Source: JBJHDF01 sp050486405
Lineage (GTDB): Bacteria; Pseudomonadota; Gammaproteobacteria; Pseudomonadales; Cellvibrionaceae
Length of the DNA stretch: 64,000 nucleotides
Direction: 5' to 3'
Assembly: GCA_050486405.1 (NCBI GenBank)
Contig: JBJHDF010000001.1
Span: forward strand, 177,593 to 241,592
Part shown: positions 6,792 to 15,068 of the stretch, piece by piece
Layout: each line of letters begins with the position of its first letter
Position numbering within the stretch: position 1 is the first letter of the stretch
Notes under the pieces: model-generated
Told to the model about the DNA's origin: nothing
The model's input: the letters and a program-made list of their open reading frames with translations, nothing else
Databases searched by the model: none
Position numbers and translations under genes: made by a program

Positions 6792-8599
6792 TCCAGGGCG
6801 TTGTCGCCGAGGTAGCGCTTCAGCAGTTTTGGTGGTACGGAAGGAATATGCGCACTCAACAGTAGCCCCGGGGTGTGGGCAAAACCCGAATCCAGGGCCA
6901 GACCGTGAAAACGGGCACCCATGTGATGGTACTGCTTGAGCAGTACCGGCAGCCCCTTGCCATCCTCTTCGATCTGCCGCACCAACCACTCCAGCACCGC
7001 CAGCCGCTGTTCCCGGGTCAGGTTGTCACAGGCGCCTAAATAGTCCTCCAGTTCCGGCGGCAGCGGTTGCACAAAGGGGGTTTTCGCGGTGACCGACTCG
7101 CCGGCATCCACCAGAAATTGTTCAATCAGCAAGACACTCAGAGGATCGTATTGCCGACTCAGAGACACGGTGCCATACAGGGTTCTGTAGCGCCGATGCT
7201 GTTTGACAAAAGCGCCAATTCCCTTGAACAGCAATAGCAGGCTCTGATAGCTGCGCTGCCACTGCGGCACGATAAACGACCGCCCCATTTCCAGGCAGGC
7301 GCTGTAGCGGTTGGCAAACTCGTCACCGAAGTCAAACACCCGGCTCAGATAGAGCTGTTCCAAACCACCGCGTGACAACAGACGGTCGGTTTGCCCCATG
7401 CGGTAGGCGCCAACGATTTCCTCCTCGCCCCGGTGGTAGATAAACAGGTGCGTATAGCAACTGTCGTAGTCATCGCCGTCGGCGGGCTGGCCACTGCCTT
7501 CGTCGAGAAAACGAAAAGTGTACTCCCGCAGGCGCCGTATCTCGGCCAGCACCGACGGCATTTGGGCGGCACTGCCGTAGTACACCAAAAAATCGCCCTG
7601 CCGCAGCAGCAGTTGTTCCCCGGGCAAACCGTCGATATCGGCAACCAGTCTGTCCCTGGCCACCGGTGGCGCCAGCGGCTGCAACCTGGCGGGACCGAGC
7701 GGGGGCCAGGCGCGCTGATATTCAGGTTTTTGCAAGTAACACAGCAAGCGCAGAAGTTCGGTGGTTTGCCGGGTGTCGCGTGTCGGCAGGCGACGCTGAA
7801 CCAGACGACCGGGGTTCAGGAGCAGGGCCTTACCACGGTAGCCAAGCATTTCGCGCACCAGCAACAGTAAGCGCAGGCGCGGATGCACCTTGCCCAGGCG
7901 GTAGAAGCCCGGGGAGTTGCGCCCGCCGATATGCAGTGGCAGCACCGCCGCAGGGTGGCGCTGCAGCAATTGACCCAGCATTCGATGCCAGGGGTAATCG
8001 ACCAGCAGGCCGCGGCGCTTGTCGTGAAAACTGACCCGCCCGGCGGGAAACACCACCAACACTCCGCCCTGCGCCAGGTGCCGGTGGCACTGCCGCAGCG
8101 ATCCCGAATTGCCCGCGCCGTTTGCCCGGAACGGGTCGGTGAAAATAAACAATGGCCGCAACTCGGGGAAGATAGCCAGAGCCCGGTTGGCGAGAATTCT
8201 TACATCGGCGCGTCGCCGGGAAAGCAGCGCTGCCAGCGCCACCCCCTCGACGCCACCCAGCGGGTGGTTGGCCACCACCAGCACGGGGCCGCTTTCAGGT
8301 ATCTGGGCCAGCAGCGGACGGCCTTCGCGCAGTTCCACCCCCAGCACCTCCAGCGTACGCCAGGCAAATTCGCCCGGAGGCAAGCCCGCCAATCGGTGCG
8401 CGCGATAAAGCGCCTCCAACCGCGCCAACCCCAGACAGCGATCGAGCAGCCAACAGATGCCGCGCCATAACGCGGCGGGCTTTTTCGCCGGCAACACCCG
8501 GGCCAGGGAAATCGTCTTGTCGGCAGCTCCCATTGGTACCACTCGCGATACATCCATAGTCATGTCCAGCGCATAGTCTTGTCCAGCAGTGCTCAACAC
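6737..8599 (-). CDS. Two-domain acyltransferase, OlsF-like (PlsC + GNAT-like)
   Basis: 620 residues. The N-terminal half is a lysophospholipid-acyltransferase domain: NHPLGG at 111-116, where PlsC has NHxxxxD, and FPAGRV near 184-189. The C-terminal half (about 320-500) is the haemolysin/OlsB-type GNAT domain: RLREYTFRFLDEGSG, YDSCYTHLFIYH, LEMGRSFIVPQWQ and LFKGIGAF. This order matches OlsF, where the C-terminal domain N-acylates ornithine and the N-terminal domain O-acylates the lyso-lipid, giving phosphorus-free ornithine lipids. The symbol is withheld because identity was judged by eye. Start: GTG at 8599 is the outer limit; ATG 8563 or 8557 are possible. It is the last gene before the metal island. 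Confidence 0.78.
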   Translation of the reverse strand: MLSTAGQDYALDMTMDVSRVVPMGAADKTISLARVLPAKKPAALWRGICWLLDRCLGLARLEALYRAHRLAGLPPGEFAWRTLEVLGVELREGRPLLAQIPESGPVLVVANHPLGGVEGVALAALLSRRRADVRILANRALAIFPELRPLFIFTDPFRANGAGNSGSLRQCHRHLAQGGVLVVFPAGRVSFHDKRRGLLVDYPWHRMLGQLLQRHPAAVLPLHIGGRNSPGFYRLGKVHPRLRLLLLVREMLGYRGKALLLNPGRLVQRRLPTRDTRQTTELLRLLCYLQKPEYQRAWPPLGPARLQPLAPPVARDRLVADIDGLPGEQLLLRQGDFLVYYGSAAQMPSVLAEIRRLREYTFRFLDEGSGQPADGDDYDSCYTHLFIYHRGEEEIVGAYRMGQTDRLLSRGGLEQLYLSRVFDFGDEFANRYSACLEMGRSFIVPQWQRSYQSLLLLFKGIGAFVKQHRRYRTLYGTVSLSRQYDPLSVLLIEQFLVDAGESVTAKTPFVQPLPPELEDYLGACDNLTREQRLAVLEWLVRQIEEDGKGLPVLLKQYHHMGARFHGLALDSGFAHTPGLLLSAHIPSVPPKLLKRYLGDNALDYVNSTMSDLELLQGEPS

Positions 8600-8695
8600 C
8601 CGTCAAAACATCGCTGCTCAATTCTCAGCGAAGTATGACAGCAAGCTCACCTTTGTCGATAACACAGCGGAAGTTATTACAGCGTCAAACTGTAA

Positions 8696-8727
8696 GATGA
8701 CCCACCCCCATACGACCAAGGGTCATC
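8696..8727 (+). promoter_or_regulatory. Inverted repeat upstream of arsM, possible operator or leader hairpin
   Basis: Perfect 8-bp arms GATGACCC (8696-8703) and GGGTCATC (8720-8727) are separated by 16 bases, ending 34 bases before the arsM start codon. It could be an operator for the ars-pst operon or a stem in its leader. No ArsR gene is present nearby to bind it, and it does not match a Pho box. Confidence 0.3.
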
Positions 8728-8761
8728 CGGCAACGGCGAACAACAACCAAGGAGCCATCCC

Positions 8762-9850
8762 TTGAATCAACCCCCTTTAGGCGAATTCCCCGTGACTGAA
8801 CCAGAGGCGCACAGCATCGTCCAGAACTACTACGGCACCCGACTGCGAGGTTCCGCTGACCTGAAGACCGACGCCTGTTGCGATACATCCCGGACACCCA
8901 ACTGGCTTAAACCGCTGCTGGCCAGAATTCATCCGGAAGTACTGCAGCGCTATTACGGCTGCGGCCTGGCCTGCCCCCCGTTGCTGGAAGGCTGCCGGGT
9001 GCTGGACCTGGGCTGCGGCGCCGGGCGGGATGTCTACGCCCTGGCGCAGTTGACGGGGCCCAACGGTGAAGTGGTGGGGGTGGACATGACCGATGAGCAA
9101 CTGGCTGTTGCCCGCAGTCACAGGGACTATCACGCCGCGCAACTGGGCTACAGCAACGTGCGGTTTTTGCCGGGCTATATCGAGAAGCTCGACCAGCTAC
9201 CCCTGGATATCGGCAGCTTTGATGTGATCGTTTCCAACTGCGTGATCAATCTGTCGCCGGACAAGGACGCGGTACTGGCCGGCGTGCAGGCACTGCTCAA
9301 ACCCGGCGGCGAATTCTACTTTTCCGATGTCTACGCCGACCGCCGCATACCCGCATCGATACGACGCGATCCGGAAATCTATGGCGAATGCCTGGGTGGC
9401 GCCCTCTACTGGAACGACTTCCTGCAATTGGCCAAACGCCACGGCTTTGCCGATCCGCGCCTGGTGGAGGACCGTCCCCTATCCATTGCGGATGCCGCGA
9501 TTGCGGAAAAACTGGGCAACCTGGCGTTTTTCTCGGCCACCTATCGACTGTTCAAACTGGACGGTCTGGAAAGCGACTGTGAAGACTATGGCCAGGCGGT
9601 GATCTATCGCGGCAGCATTCGCCATCACCCGCACCGGTTCGTGCTCGACAAGCACCACGCCATGGAAGCCGGCTGCGTGTTTCCCGTGTGCGGCAATACC
9701 TGGCGCATGCTGCACGACAGCCGTTTTGCACCGCATTTCGACTTTATCGGCGATTTCAGCCGTCACTACGGCCTGTTCGAGGGCTGCGGCGGCGGTCTGC
9801 CCTTTGACGGTGTCGCGGAATCCCCCGGATCACCCACCCCCTGCTGCTGA
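8762..9850 (+). CDS. arsM: Arsenite S-adenosylmethionine methyltransferase
   Basis: 362 residues. It converts As(III) to methylated arsenicals with SAM. The Rossmann SAM motif is VLDLGCGAGRD (80-90), followed by GVDMT. The conserved arsenic-binding cysteines are present: C39/C40 (KTDACCD), C67/C71 (YGCGLAC), C160 (SNCVINLSPDK) and C210 (GECLGGAL). The last residues are CC, a feature of several ArsM forms. The start is TTG, supported by AAGGAG seven bases upstream, with no better ATG. It leads a seven-gene operon with arsC and pstSCAB. No arsenite pump gene is seen, so methylation may be the main route for disposing of reduced arsenic. Confidence 0.93.
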   Translation: MNQPPLGEFPVTEPEAHSIVQNYYGTRLRGSADLKTDACCDTSRTPNWLKPLLARIHPEVLQRYYGCGLACPPLLEGCRVLDLGCGAGRDVYALAQLTGPNGEVVGVDMTDEQLAVARSHRDYHAAQLGYSNVRFLPGYIEKLDQLPLDIGSFDVIVSNCVINLSPDKDAVLAGVQALLKPGGEFYFSDVYADRRIPASIRRDPEIYGECLGGALYWNDFLQLAKRHGFADPRLVEDRPLSIADAAIAEKLGNLAFFSATYRLFKLDGLESDCEDYGQAVIYRGSIRHHPHRFVLDKHHAMEAGCVFPVCGNTWRMLHDSRFAPHFDFIGDFSRHYGLFEGCGGGLPFDGVAESPGSPTPCC

Positions 9851-9860
9851 GGATCTACCC

Positions 9861-10751
9861 ATGAAACCCTACCCAAACACCCGGCCACTGCGCTCAGCCC
9901 TGATCGGCAACGCGCTTTTTTCCTCGCTCAGCGCCCTTGTGATGATCACCCGGCCCGATTGGGTGGGTGCCTGGCTGGGCATTTCCGCGCCCCTGATTTT
10001 GCCACTGTTGGGCGTCGGCCTGCTCCTGTTTGCCGCGGATTTACTTCACCAGGCGACGCGTCCACGCATGGCCAGTTGGCGCGCGCTCTACGCCAGCAGC
10101 GCGGACTTCCTCTGGGTGCTGGCGTCCCTGATTCTGGTGATGACCAACCTGTTCTCGCCCGAGGGCAAAATACTGGTGCTGACGGTGGCGGCGGCCGTGC
10201 TTGGAATGGGCATCTGGCAGTTGTGGGGTATTCACCGGTTGCATCGCCTGGCAACGGGCGACTACCGTCATTGCCTGCAGGTGGCCGTGGCAGCACCGCC
10301 CGGGGCCATGTGGCAGGCCATCAGCCAACTGGGTGACATTCAGTGCTATATGCCCATGCTGAAAAGCTCCCATATCCGGGACAATCTGGCGCCCGGTGTC
10401 GGTGCTGTGCGGGTCTGCGCCAACCACTCCGGCAAACAGTGGGCGGAGGAGTGCATCGGCTTCGACCCCGGGAGGGAAGTCCGCCTGCGCTTTCTGGCCT
10501 CCGAGCCGGACTTCCCCTTTCCGGTGAAACACATGACCGGCGGGTGGCGGGTGTCGCCCCTGGGCGACCATACCGAAGTCACCATCTGGTGGGAGTTGGC
10601 CCCGCGCAAGCCCTGGCTGGCCCCGGTGATACTGGCCATGTTGTCTCTGGGTGCGGATCGCACCTTTCCCGGCGCTCTGGCGCGCATGGCGAATGGACCG
10701 GAGCCAACGGCGCCCCCCGTGGAGTCGCGGCTGCTGGCCGGTCTTTGCTGA
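9861..10751 (+). CDS. Membrane protein with C-terminal SRPBCC (START-like) domain
   Basis: 296 residues. Four hydrophobic segments are seen at about 12-30, 41-63, 76-96 and 104-126. A soluble SRPBCC/polyketide-cyclase-like domain follows (about 138-285: VAVAAPPGAMWQAISQLGDI, the HITGGW-like HMTGGWRVSPL, and HTEVTIWWEL). Such domains bind hydrophobic or lipid ligands. The gene sits ten bases after arsM and 15 before arsC, so it belongs to the arsenic operon, but no specific role is known to me. A GAGGAT Shine-Dalgarno precedes ATG 9861. Confidence 0.7.
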   Translation: MKPYPNTRPLRSALIGNALFSSLSALVMITRPDWVGAWLGISAPLILPLLGVGLLLFAADLLHQATRPRMASWRALYASSADFLWVLASLILVMTNLFSPEGKILVLTVAAAVLGMGIWQLWGIHRLHRLATGDYRHCLQVAVAAPPGAMWQAISQLGDIQCYMPMLKSSHIRDNLAPGVGAVRVCANHSGKQWAEECIGFDPGREVRLRFLASEPDFPFPVKHMTGGWRVSPLGDHTEVTIWWELAPRKPWLAPVILAMLSLGADRTFPGALARMANGPEPTAPPVESRLLAGLC

Positions 10752-10766
10752 ATCGAGGAGCCCACC

Positions 10767-11300
10767 ATGTTCCCGAATACTGGCAACGAAACCGGGCAGC
10801 GCGAACCCTGGCGGATATTGGTGTTGTGCACCGGCAATTCGGCCCGCAGCATCATGGCAGAAGTTCTGCTCAACCATTACGGCAGGCATTTTTTCCATGC
10901 CCGCAGCGCGGGCAGCCGGCCCACGGGCCGGGTCAACCCCTATGCCCTGGAGCAAATCCGCGGTCTCAACAGACCGGATACCGACGTTCGCAGTAAGAGC
11001 TGGCTGGAATTCGCCCGACCGGATGCCGAGCCCCTGGATATTGTGATCACTGTCTGCGACCGGGCCGCCACCGAAGCCTGCCCGCACTTCGTCGGCAAAC
11101 CGTACAAGGTTCACTGGGGACTGCCGGACCCGGCGGCGGTCGAGGGCGATCCCGGCACCCTTCGGGCCGCCTTTGCCGAGTGCTTTGAACGACTGCGGCA
11201 ACGCGTTCTGAGGTTGGCGGACCTGCCGCTGGATGTGATGACCCGGCAAGACCTCGCCGACGCCATGCAACGCGTCGCACTACCGGAGAAAACATCATGA
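10767..11300 (+). CDS. arsC: Arsenate reductase, low-molecular-weight phosphatase type
   Basis: 177 residues. It reduces As(V) to As(III). The catalytic P-loop is C21-TGNSA-R27 (VLCTGNSARS), and the general acid loop is LPDPA (Asp121). C97 and C105 (VCDRAATEACP) sit where the thioredoxin-coupled S. aureus-type enzyme has its Cys82/Cys89 redox cascade, though the spacing is one residue longer. That points to thioredoxin rather than glutaredoxin coupling. The protein has an N-terminal extension of about 13 residues. Its stop overlaps the pstS start by four bases. Confidence 0.9.
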   Translation: MFPNTGNETGQREPWRILVLCTGNSARSIMAEVLLNHYGRHFFHARSAGSRPTGRVNPYALEQIRGLNRPDTDVRSKSWLEFARPDAEPLDIVITVCDRAATEACPHFVGKPYKVHWGLPDPAAVEGDPGTLRAAFAECFERLRQRVLRLADLPLDVMTRQDLADAMQRVALPEKTS

Positions 11301-12118
11301 CCCGCTGGACCACTGCCCTGATCTCTCTCGGCCTTACCCTGTTCACCGCAGCAGCCTGGGGCCAGAACACGGAGCGGCTGCACATCACCGGCTCCAGTAC
11401 CGTCGCCCCGCTGATGCAGGACATCGCCAGGGCCTATGAACAAGTGCATCCAGGGGTACGCATCGATGTGCAGACCGGCGGCTCCACCCGAGGCATCGTG
11501 GATGTCCGGCGCGGCCTGGCGGACCTGGGCATGGTTTCCCGGGCCCTGGGTGAGCGGGAGCAGGACCTGCTGGCCCACACCATCGCCCGGGACGGCGTGG
11601 CGATGATCGTCCACCGGGACAACCCCGTAGAGCAACTGAGCCGGGAGCAGATCCGCGCCATCTACACCGGAGACATTCGCAACTGGTCGGCCCTGGGCGG
11701 GCCGGACAGGCCCATAACAGTGATCCACAAAGCGGAGGGGCGCTCCACGCTGGAGGTGTTTCTGGACTACCTGGCGTTGCGCAACAGCCAGATCCGCCCC
11801 CAGGTGGTCATCGGCGACAATCAACAGGGCATTCGCACGCTGGTCGGCAACCGGGATGCCATCGCCTACGTTTCCATTGGTGCCGCAGCCCACGAAGCCG
11901 AGCGGGGCTCACCCCTCAAACTGCTGCCCATGGCCGGAGTACCGGCACGGACCGAAGCGGTGCGCAGCGGCGACTACCCGCTGTCGCGGGAGTTGAATCT
12001 GGTCAGCGCCGGGGAACCGGCAGAAGCGGCCCGGCAATTTCTGGACTTTGTCCGTTCACCCACGGCATCACAACTGATCGAGGCCCATTTTTTTGTTCCC
12101 CTTGCCACGATGGAATAA
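11297..12118 (+). CDS. pstS: Phosphate ABC transporter, periplasmic binding protein
   Basis: 273 residues with a signal peptide ending near AAAWGQ. The phosphate-binding loops of the short PstS family are visible: ITGSSTVAPLM at about 31-41, TGGSTRGI near 56 and AEGRSTLEVFLDY. The protein is the periplasmic phosphate receptor for the downstream permease. Because it lies in an operon with arsC and arsM, strong discrimination of phosphate over arsenate is a plausible job, but this cannot be read from the sequence. It has an ATGA overlap with arsC. Confidence 0.9.
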   Translation: MTRWTTALISLGLTLFTAAAWGQNTERLHITGSSTVAPLMQDIARAYEQVHPGVRIDVQTGGSTRGIVDVRRGLADLGMVSRALGEREQDLLAHTIARDGVAMIVHRDNPVEQLSREQIRAIYTGDIRNWSALGGPDRPITVIHKAEGRSTLEVFLDYLALRNSQIRPQVVIGDNQQGIRTLVGNRDAIAYVSIGAAAHEAERGSPLKLLPMAGVPARTEAVRSGDYPLSRELNLVSAGEPAEAARQFLDFVRSPTASQLIEAHFFVPLATME

Positions 12119-12965
12119 GGACCGGTGGCTGGCGCCGCCACTGGCGCTGCTGGCCGCCCTGGCGGTGGTGGTACTGGCGCTGATTCTGGCGTTTCTGCTG
12201 TGGGAGGCCCGGCCGGCCCTGGCGGAACAGGGGGCGGCTTTTCTGACTCACCATGCCTGGTACCCACTGGAAGGCTACTATGGAATGCTGCCCATGCTCT
12301 GGGCCAGCCTGTTGGCGGCCGTGGGTGCACTGTTACTCAGCGCCCCGCTGGGGTTGGCGCTGGCCATACTGATCGCCTTTCATTTGCACGGTTGGGCGGC
12401 ACGCGCCCTGCGCGGCGCCCTGGCGCTGCTGGCGGGACTGCCGTCGGTGGCCATCGGCCTCTGGGGCCTGACCGTGCTCGTTCCCCTGATCGGGCGCTGG
12501 CAGGCCCCGGGGGCCAGCTTGCTGGCTGCCATGGTAGTGCTGGCGCTGATGATTCTGCCCACTCTGGCACTGATCGCAGCCGCCGCCCTGGGGGCGGTCT
12601 CCCCCCACTGGCTGCGCGCCGCGGCCGCCAGCGGGCTGTCGCGGCGGGCGGCGATTTTGCGGATCGCCCTGCCGGCGGCCCGCAGCGGCCTGATCGCCGC
12701 CGCCCTGCTGGGGCTGGCCCGGGCTCTGGGGGAAACCATGGCGGTATTGATGGTGGCGGGCAATGTGGTGCAAATGCCCGCCAGTCTGTTTGACCCGGTG
12801 CGGACGCTGACCGCCAACATTGCGCTGGAAATGGCTTACGCCATGGACGAACACCGGGCAGCCCTCTATTTATCCGGCTGGCTGCTGACCCTGCTGGTCG
12901 CGGCTCTGGTGCTGCTCACCCGGAGCCTCAACCGAGGTGGTGACCGTGCACAGCCGGTGGCATGA
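12093..12965 (+). CDS. pstC: Phosphate ABC transporter permease PstC
   Basis: 290 residues with about six membrane helices. The permease coupling loop is GLSRRAAILRIALPAARSG and the conserved LGLARALGETMAVLMVAGN segment follows, both typical of PstC. The frame opens with TTG at 12093, with GAGG nine bases upstream. TTG 12102 is an alternative, and no in-frame ATG exists near the family N-terminus. The gene overlaps pstS by 26 bases and pstA by 20, so the three are translationally coupled. Confidence 0.9.
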   Translation: MFPLPRWNKDRWLAPPLALLAALAVVVLALILAFLLWEARPALAEQGAAFLTHHAWYPLEGYYGMLPMLWASLLAAVGALLLSAPLGLALAILIAFHLHGWAARALRGALALLAGLPSVAIGLWGLTVLVPLIGRWQAPGASLLAAMVVLALMILPTLALIAAAALGAVSPHWLRAAAASGLSRRAAILRIALPAARSGLIAAALLGLARALGETMAVLMVAGNVVQMPASLFDPVRTLTANIALEMAYAMDEHRAALYLSGWLLTLLVAALVLLTRSLNRGGDRAQPVA

Positions 12966-13791
12966 CGGATTCTACGGCGCCTGGCTGGCGCTGTCGGCTC
13001 TGGCGGCACTGGGTGCGCTGGCCTGGATGCTGGGGGACATCCTCTGGCGGGGCCTGTCGGGGCTGTCATGGTCATTCCTGCTCAGCGAGCCGCTGGACGC
13101 TGGCCGCAGCGGCGGCATAGGCCCCATTCTGGTCGCCACCGTGCTGATTCTGATGGTGGCCCTGGCCACCGCCCTGCCCATTGGCCTGGCCAGCGCCATA
13201 TGGCTCAACGAATACACCCGCCCCGGCACCGCCACCGGCGCCTGGGTAGGCGCCAGCCTGGACATCCTGGCCGGCGTGCCGTCCATTGTTTTCGGACTCT
13301 TTGGCTACGCCTTTTTTGGACTGTTTCTGGGGCTGGGGTTTTCCATACTGTCCGGCGGACTGACCCTGGCGTGCATGATCCTGCCGTTGTTGATCCGCAC
13401 CACCGAATCGGGCCTGGCCGCGCTGGGGCAGGATTGGCGTCAGGCCGGCGCAGCCCTGGGCATGACCCGCGCCGGACTCCTGCGGCAGGTACTGCTGCCC
13501 GCCGCCGCACCGGCTCTGGGCGCCGGCCTGATGCTGAGTATCGGCCGGGCCACGGCGGAAACAGCGGCGCTGCTGTTTACCAGTGGTTATGTTACCCGCA
13601 TGCCCGAATCCCTGAGCGATTCGGGCCGGGCCCTGTCGGTGCATATCTACGATCTGGCCATGAATGTGACCGGGGGCGACACGGCCGCCTACGCCTCGGC
13701 GCTGGTGCTGATCGTCCTGATCCTGTTCATCAACGCCCTGGCCGCCCTGCTGTCCGGGTTGTGGCAAAAACGGAGGAAAATCCATGAATGA
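12946..13791 (+). CDS. pstA: Phosphate ABC transporter permease PstA
   Basis: 281 residues with six predicted membrane segments. PstA hallmarks are LNEYTRPG, DILAGVPSIVFGLFGYAFF, the coupling loop GAALGMTRAGLLRQVLLPAAAP, and IGRATAETAALLFT. GTG 12946 is chosen because GAGG sits eight bases upstream; GTG 12937 and 12940 are also in frame but lie on or beside that site. It overlaps pstB by eight bases. Confidence 0.9.
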   Translation: MHSRWHDGFYGAWLALSALAALGALAWMLGDILWRGLSGLSWSFLLSEPLDAGRSGGIGPILVATVLILMVALATALPIGLASAIWLNEYTRPGTATGAWVGASLDILAGVPSIVFGLFGYAFFGLFLGLGFSILSGGLTLACMILPLLIRTTESGLAALGQDWRQAGAALGMTRAGLLRQVLLPAAAPALGAGLMLSIGRATAETAALLFTSGYVTRMPESLSDSGRALSVHIYDLAMNVTGGDTAAYASALVLIVLILFINALAALLSGLWQKRRKIHE

Positions 13792-14608
13792 CGTCACCTA
13801 CACCCTGGGCGCCGTGCAGGCGGGGCCGCCCTGCTGCGACCCGGTGCCGCAGTTGAGCGTTCGCCAGTTGTCGGTGGCCTACGGCGAGCGCGCCGTGCTC
13901 GAGGATGTCTCACTGGATATCTACCAGGGGTGCATTACGGCGTTGATCGGTCCGTCCGGCTGCGGCAAGACCAGTTTTCTGTCGGCGTTGAACCGTATGA
14001 CGGACATGATACCCGGCGCCCATGTGTCCGGCAGCATTGCCTTTGAAGGGCAGGACCTTCTGGCCAGGGATCGCGATCTGCTGACCCTGCGCCGGCGCAT
14101 CGGCATGATCTTCCAGAAGCCGAACCCCTTTCCCCTGTCCATCTGGCGCAATCTGGCCCTGCCCCTGCACGAGCACGGCGTGAAAAGCCGGACACTGGCG
14201 CGGGACAGGATCACCCGGGCGCTGCGGGACGTGGGGCTGTGGGACGAGGTTTCCGATCGCCTGGACGCGCCGGCCCTGTCCCTGTCCGGCGGCCAGCAAC
14301 AGCGCCTGTGCATCGCCCGGGCACTGGTGCTGGAGCCGGAAGTGCTGCTGATGGACGAGCCCTGCAGCGCCCTGGACCCCATCGCCTCGGGCGTGGTGGA
14401 AGAGCTGATACAGCGCTTGCGGGGCCGCTATACCCTGGTGGTGGTCACCCACAACCTGGCCCAGGCACGCCGCATAGCCAACTACGCGGCCTTTTTCTGG
14501 ATGAAGGAACGCGTGGGTCGCCTGGTCGAATTTGGCCAGTGCCAGCAGGTGTTCGAAGCGCCGGCCAACCGGCTGACCGCCGCTTATGTATCCGGCCAGA
14601 AGGGCTAG
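13784..14608 (+). CDS. pstB: Phosphate ABC transporter ATP-binding protein
   Basis: 274 residues. Walker A is GPSGCGKTS, the Q-loop is FQKPNPFPLSIW (strongly PstB-like), the signature is LSGGQQQR, Walker B is VLLMDEPCSALD, and the switch His is in VVTHNLAQARR. It powers phosphate import through PstCA. No phoU follows; instead the gene ends four bases into the convergent merR. The lack of phoU suggests this is an accessory system not tied to PhoR signalling. Confidence 0.93.
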   Translation: MNDVTYTLGAVQAGPPCCDPVPQLSVRQLSVAYGERAVLEDVSLDIYQGCITALIGPSGCGKTSFLSALNRMTDMIPGAHVSGSIAFEGQDLLARDRDLLTLRRRIGMIFQKPNPFPLSIWRNLALPLHEHGVKSRTLARDRITRALRDVGLWDEVSDRLDAPALSLSGGQQQRLCIARALVLEPEVLLMDEPCSALDPIASGVVEELIQRLRGRYTLVVVTHNLAQARRIANYAAFFWMKERVGRLVEFGQCQQVFEAPANRLTAAYVSGQKG

Positions 14609-15051
14609 CGTGGCGCCGCGCGCAGCGGGGACTCCAATTCGGAAAGATTTCCCTTAAGGGATGCGATCAAGGGGCAGGAGACATGATCCCGGTTGGCGTG
14701 GCAGGCACACACCAGCTCGGCCAGAACCTTCTCGATGCGCCGCAGGCGTTCGATCCTGACACGGACATCGCTCAACTTGCGCTCGGCCAACTCGCCGGCC
14801 TGGTCGCAATGAACACCGTCTTCCAGGTACAGTAGCTCCAGCACTTCGTCGAGGCTGAAACCCAACTTCTGAGCCGTTTTCACAAATCTCAAGCGGGCCA
14901 AATCCGCTCCCTGGTAACGGCGTACTCCGCCAAACGGCCGCGCCGGCGCGGCCAGCAAACCGCGCCGCTGGTAGTAACGCACGGTTTCAACGCCAACACC
15001 AGCCGCCCGGGCCAAGCCACCAATGGTTAAGGAGATATCCTCATTGCTCAC
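14605..15051 (-). CDS. merR: Mercury(II)-responsive transcriptional regulator
   Basis: 148 residues with the exact landmarks of Tn501-type MerR. The N-terminal winged helix is TIGGLARAAGVGVETVRYYQRRGLL. The three Hg-binding cysteines stand at their canonical numbers: C82 (DGVHCDQA), C117 (CACHAN) and C126 (VSCPLIASL). It represses, and upon Hg(II) binding activates, 19-bp-spacer promoters by DNA distortion. It is not placed directly divergent from merT. It is the last gene of the leftward hvfABCD unit, 17 bases after hvfD, and 2.8 kb from its operator at 17794-17824. Confidence 0.95.
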   Translation of the reverse strand: MSNEDISLTIGGLARAAGVGVETVRYYQRRGLLAAPARPFGGVRRYQGADLARLRFVKTAQKLGFSLDEVLELLYLEDGVHCDQAGELAERKLSDVRVRIERLRRIEKVLAELVCACHANRDHVSCPLIASLKGNLSELESPLRAAPR

Positions 15052-15068
15052 GGAACTTGCCTCCGTAG

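Noticed and set aside
13784..15051. phoU downstream of pstB
   Set aside because: The only frame after pstB is the convergent merR, which has all three mercury cysteines.
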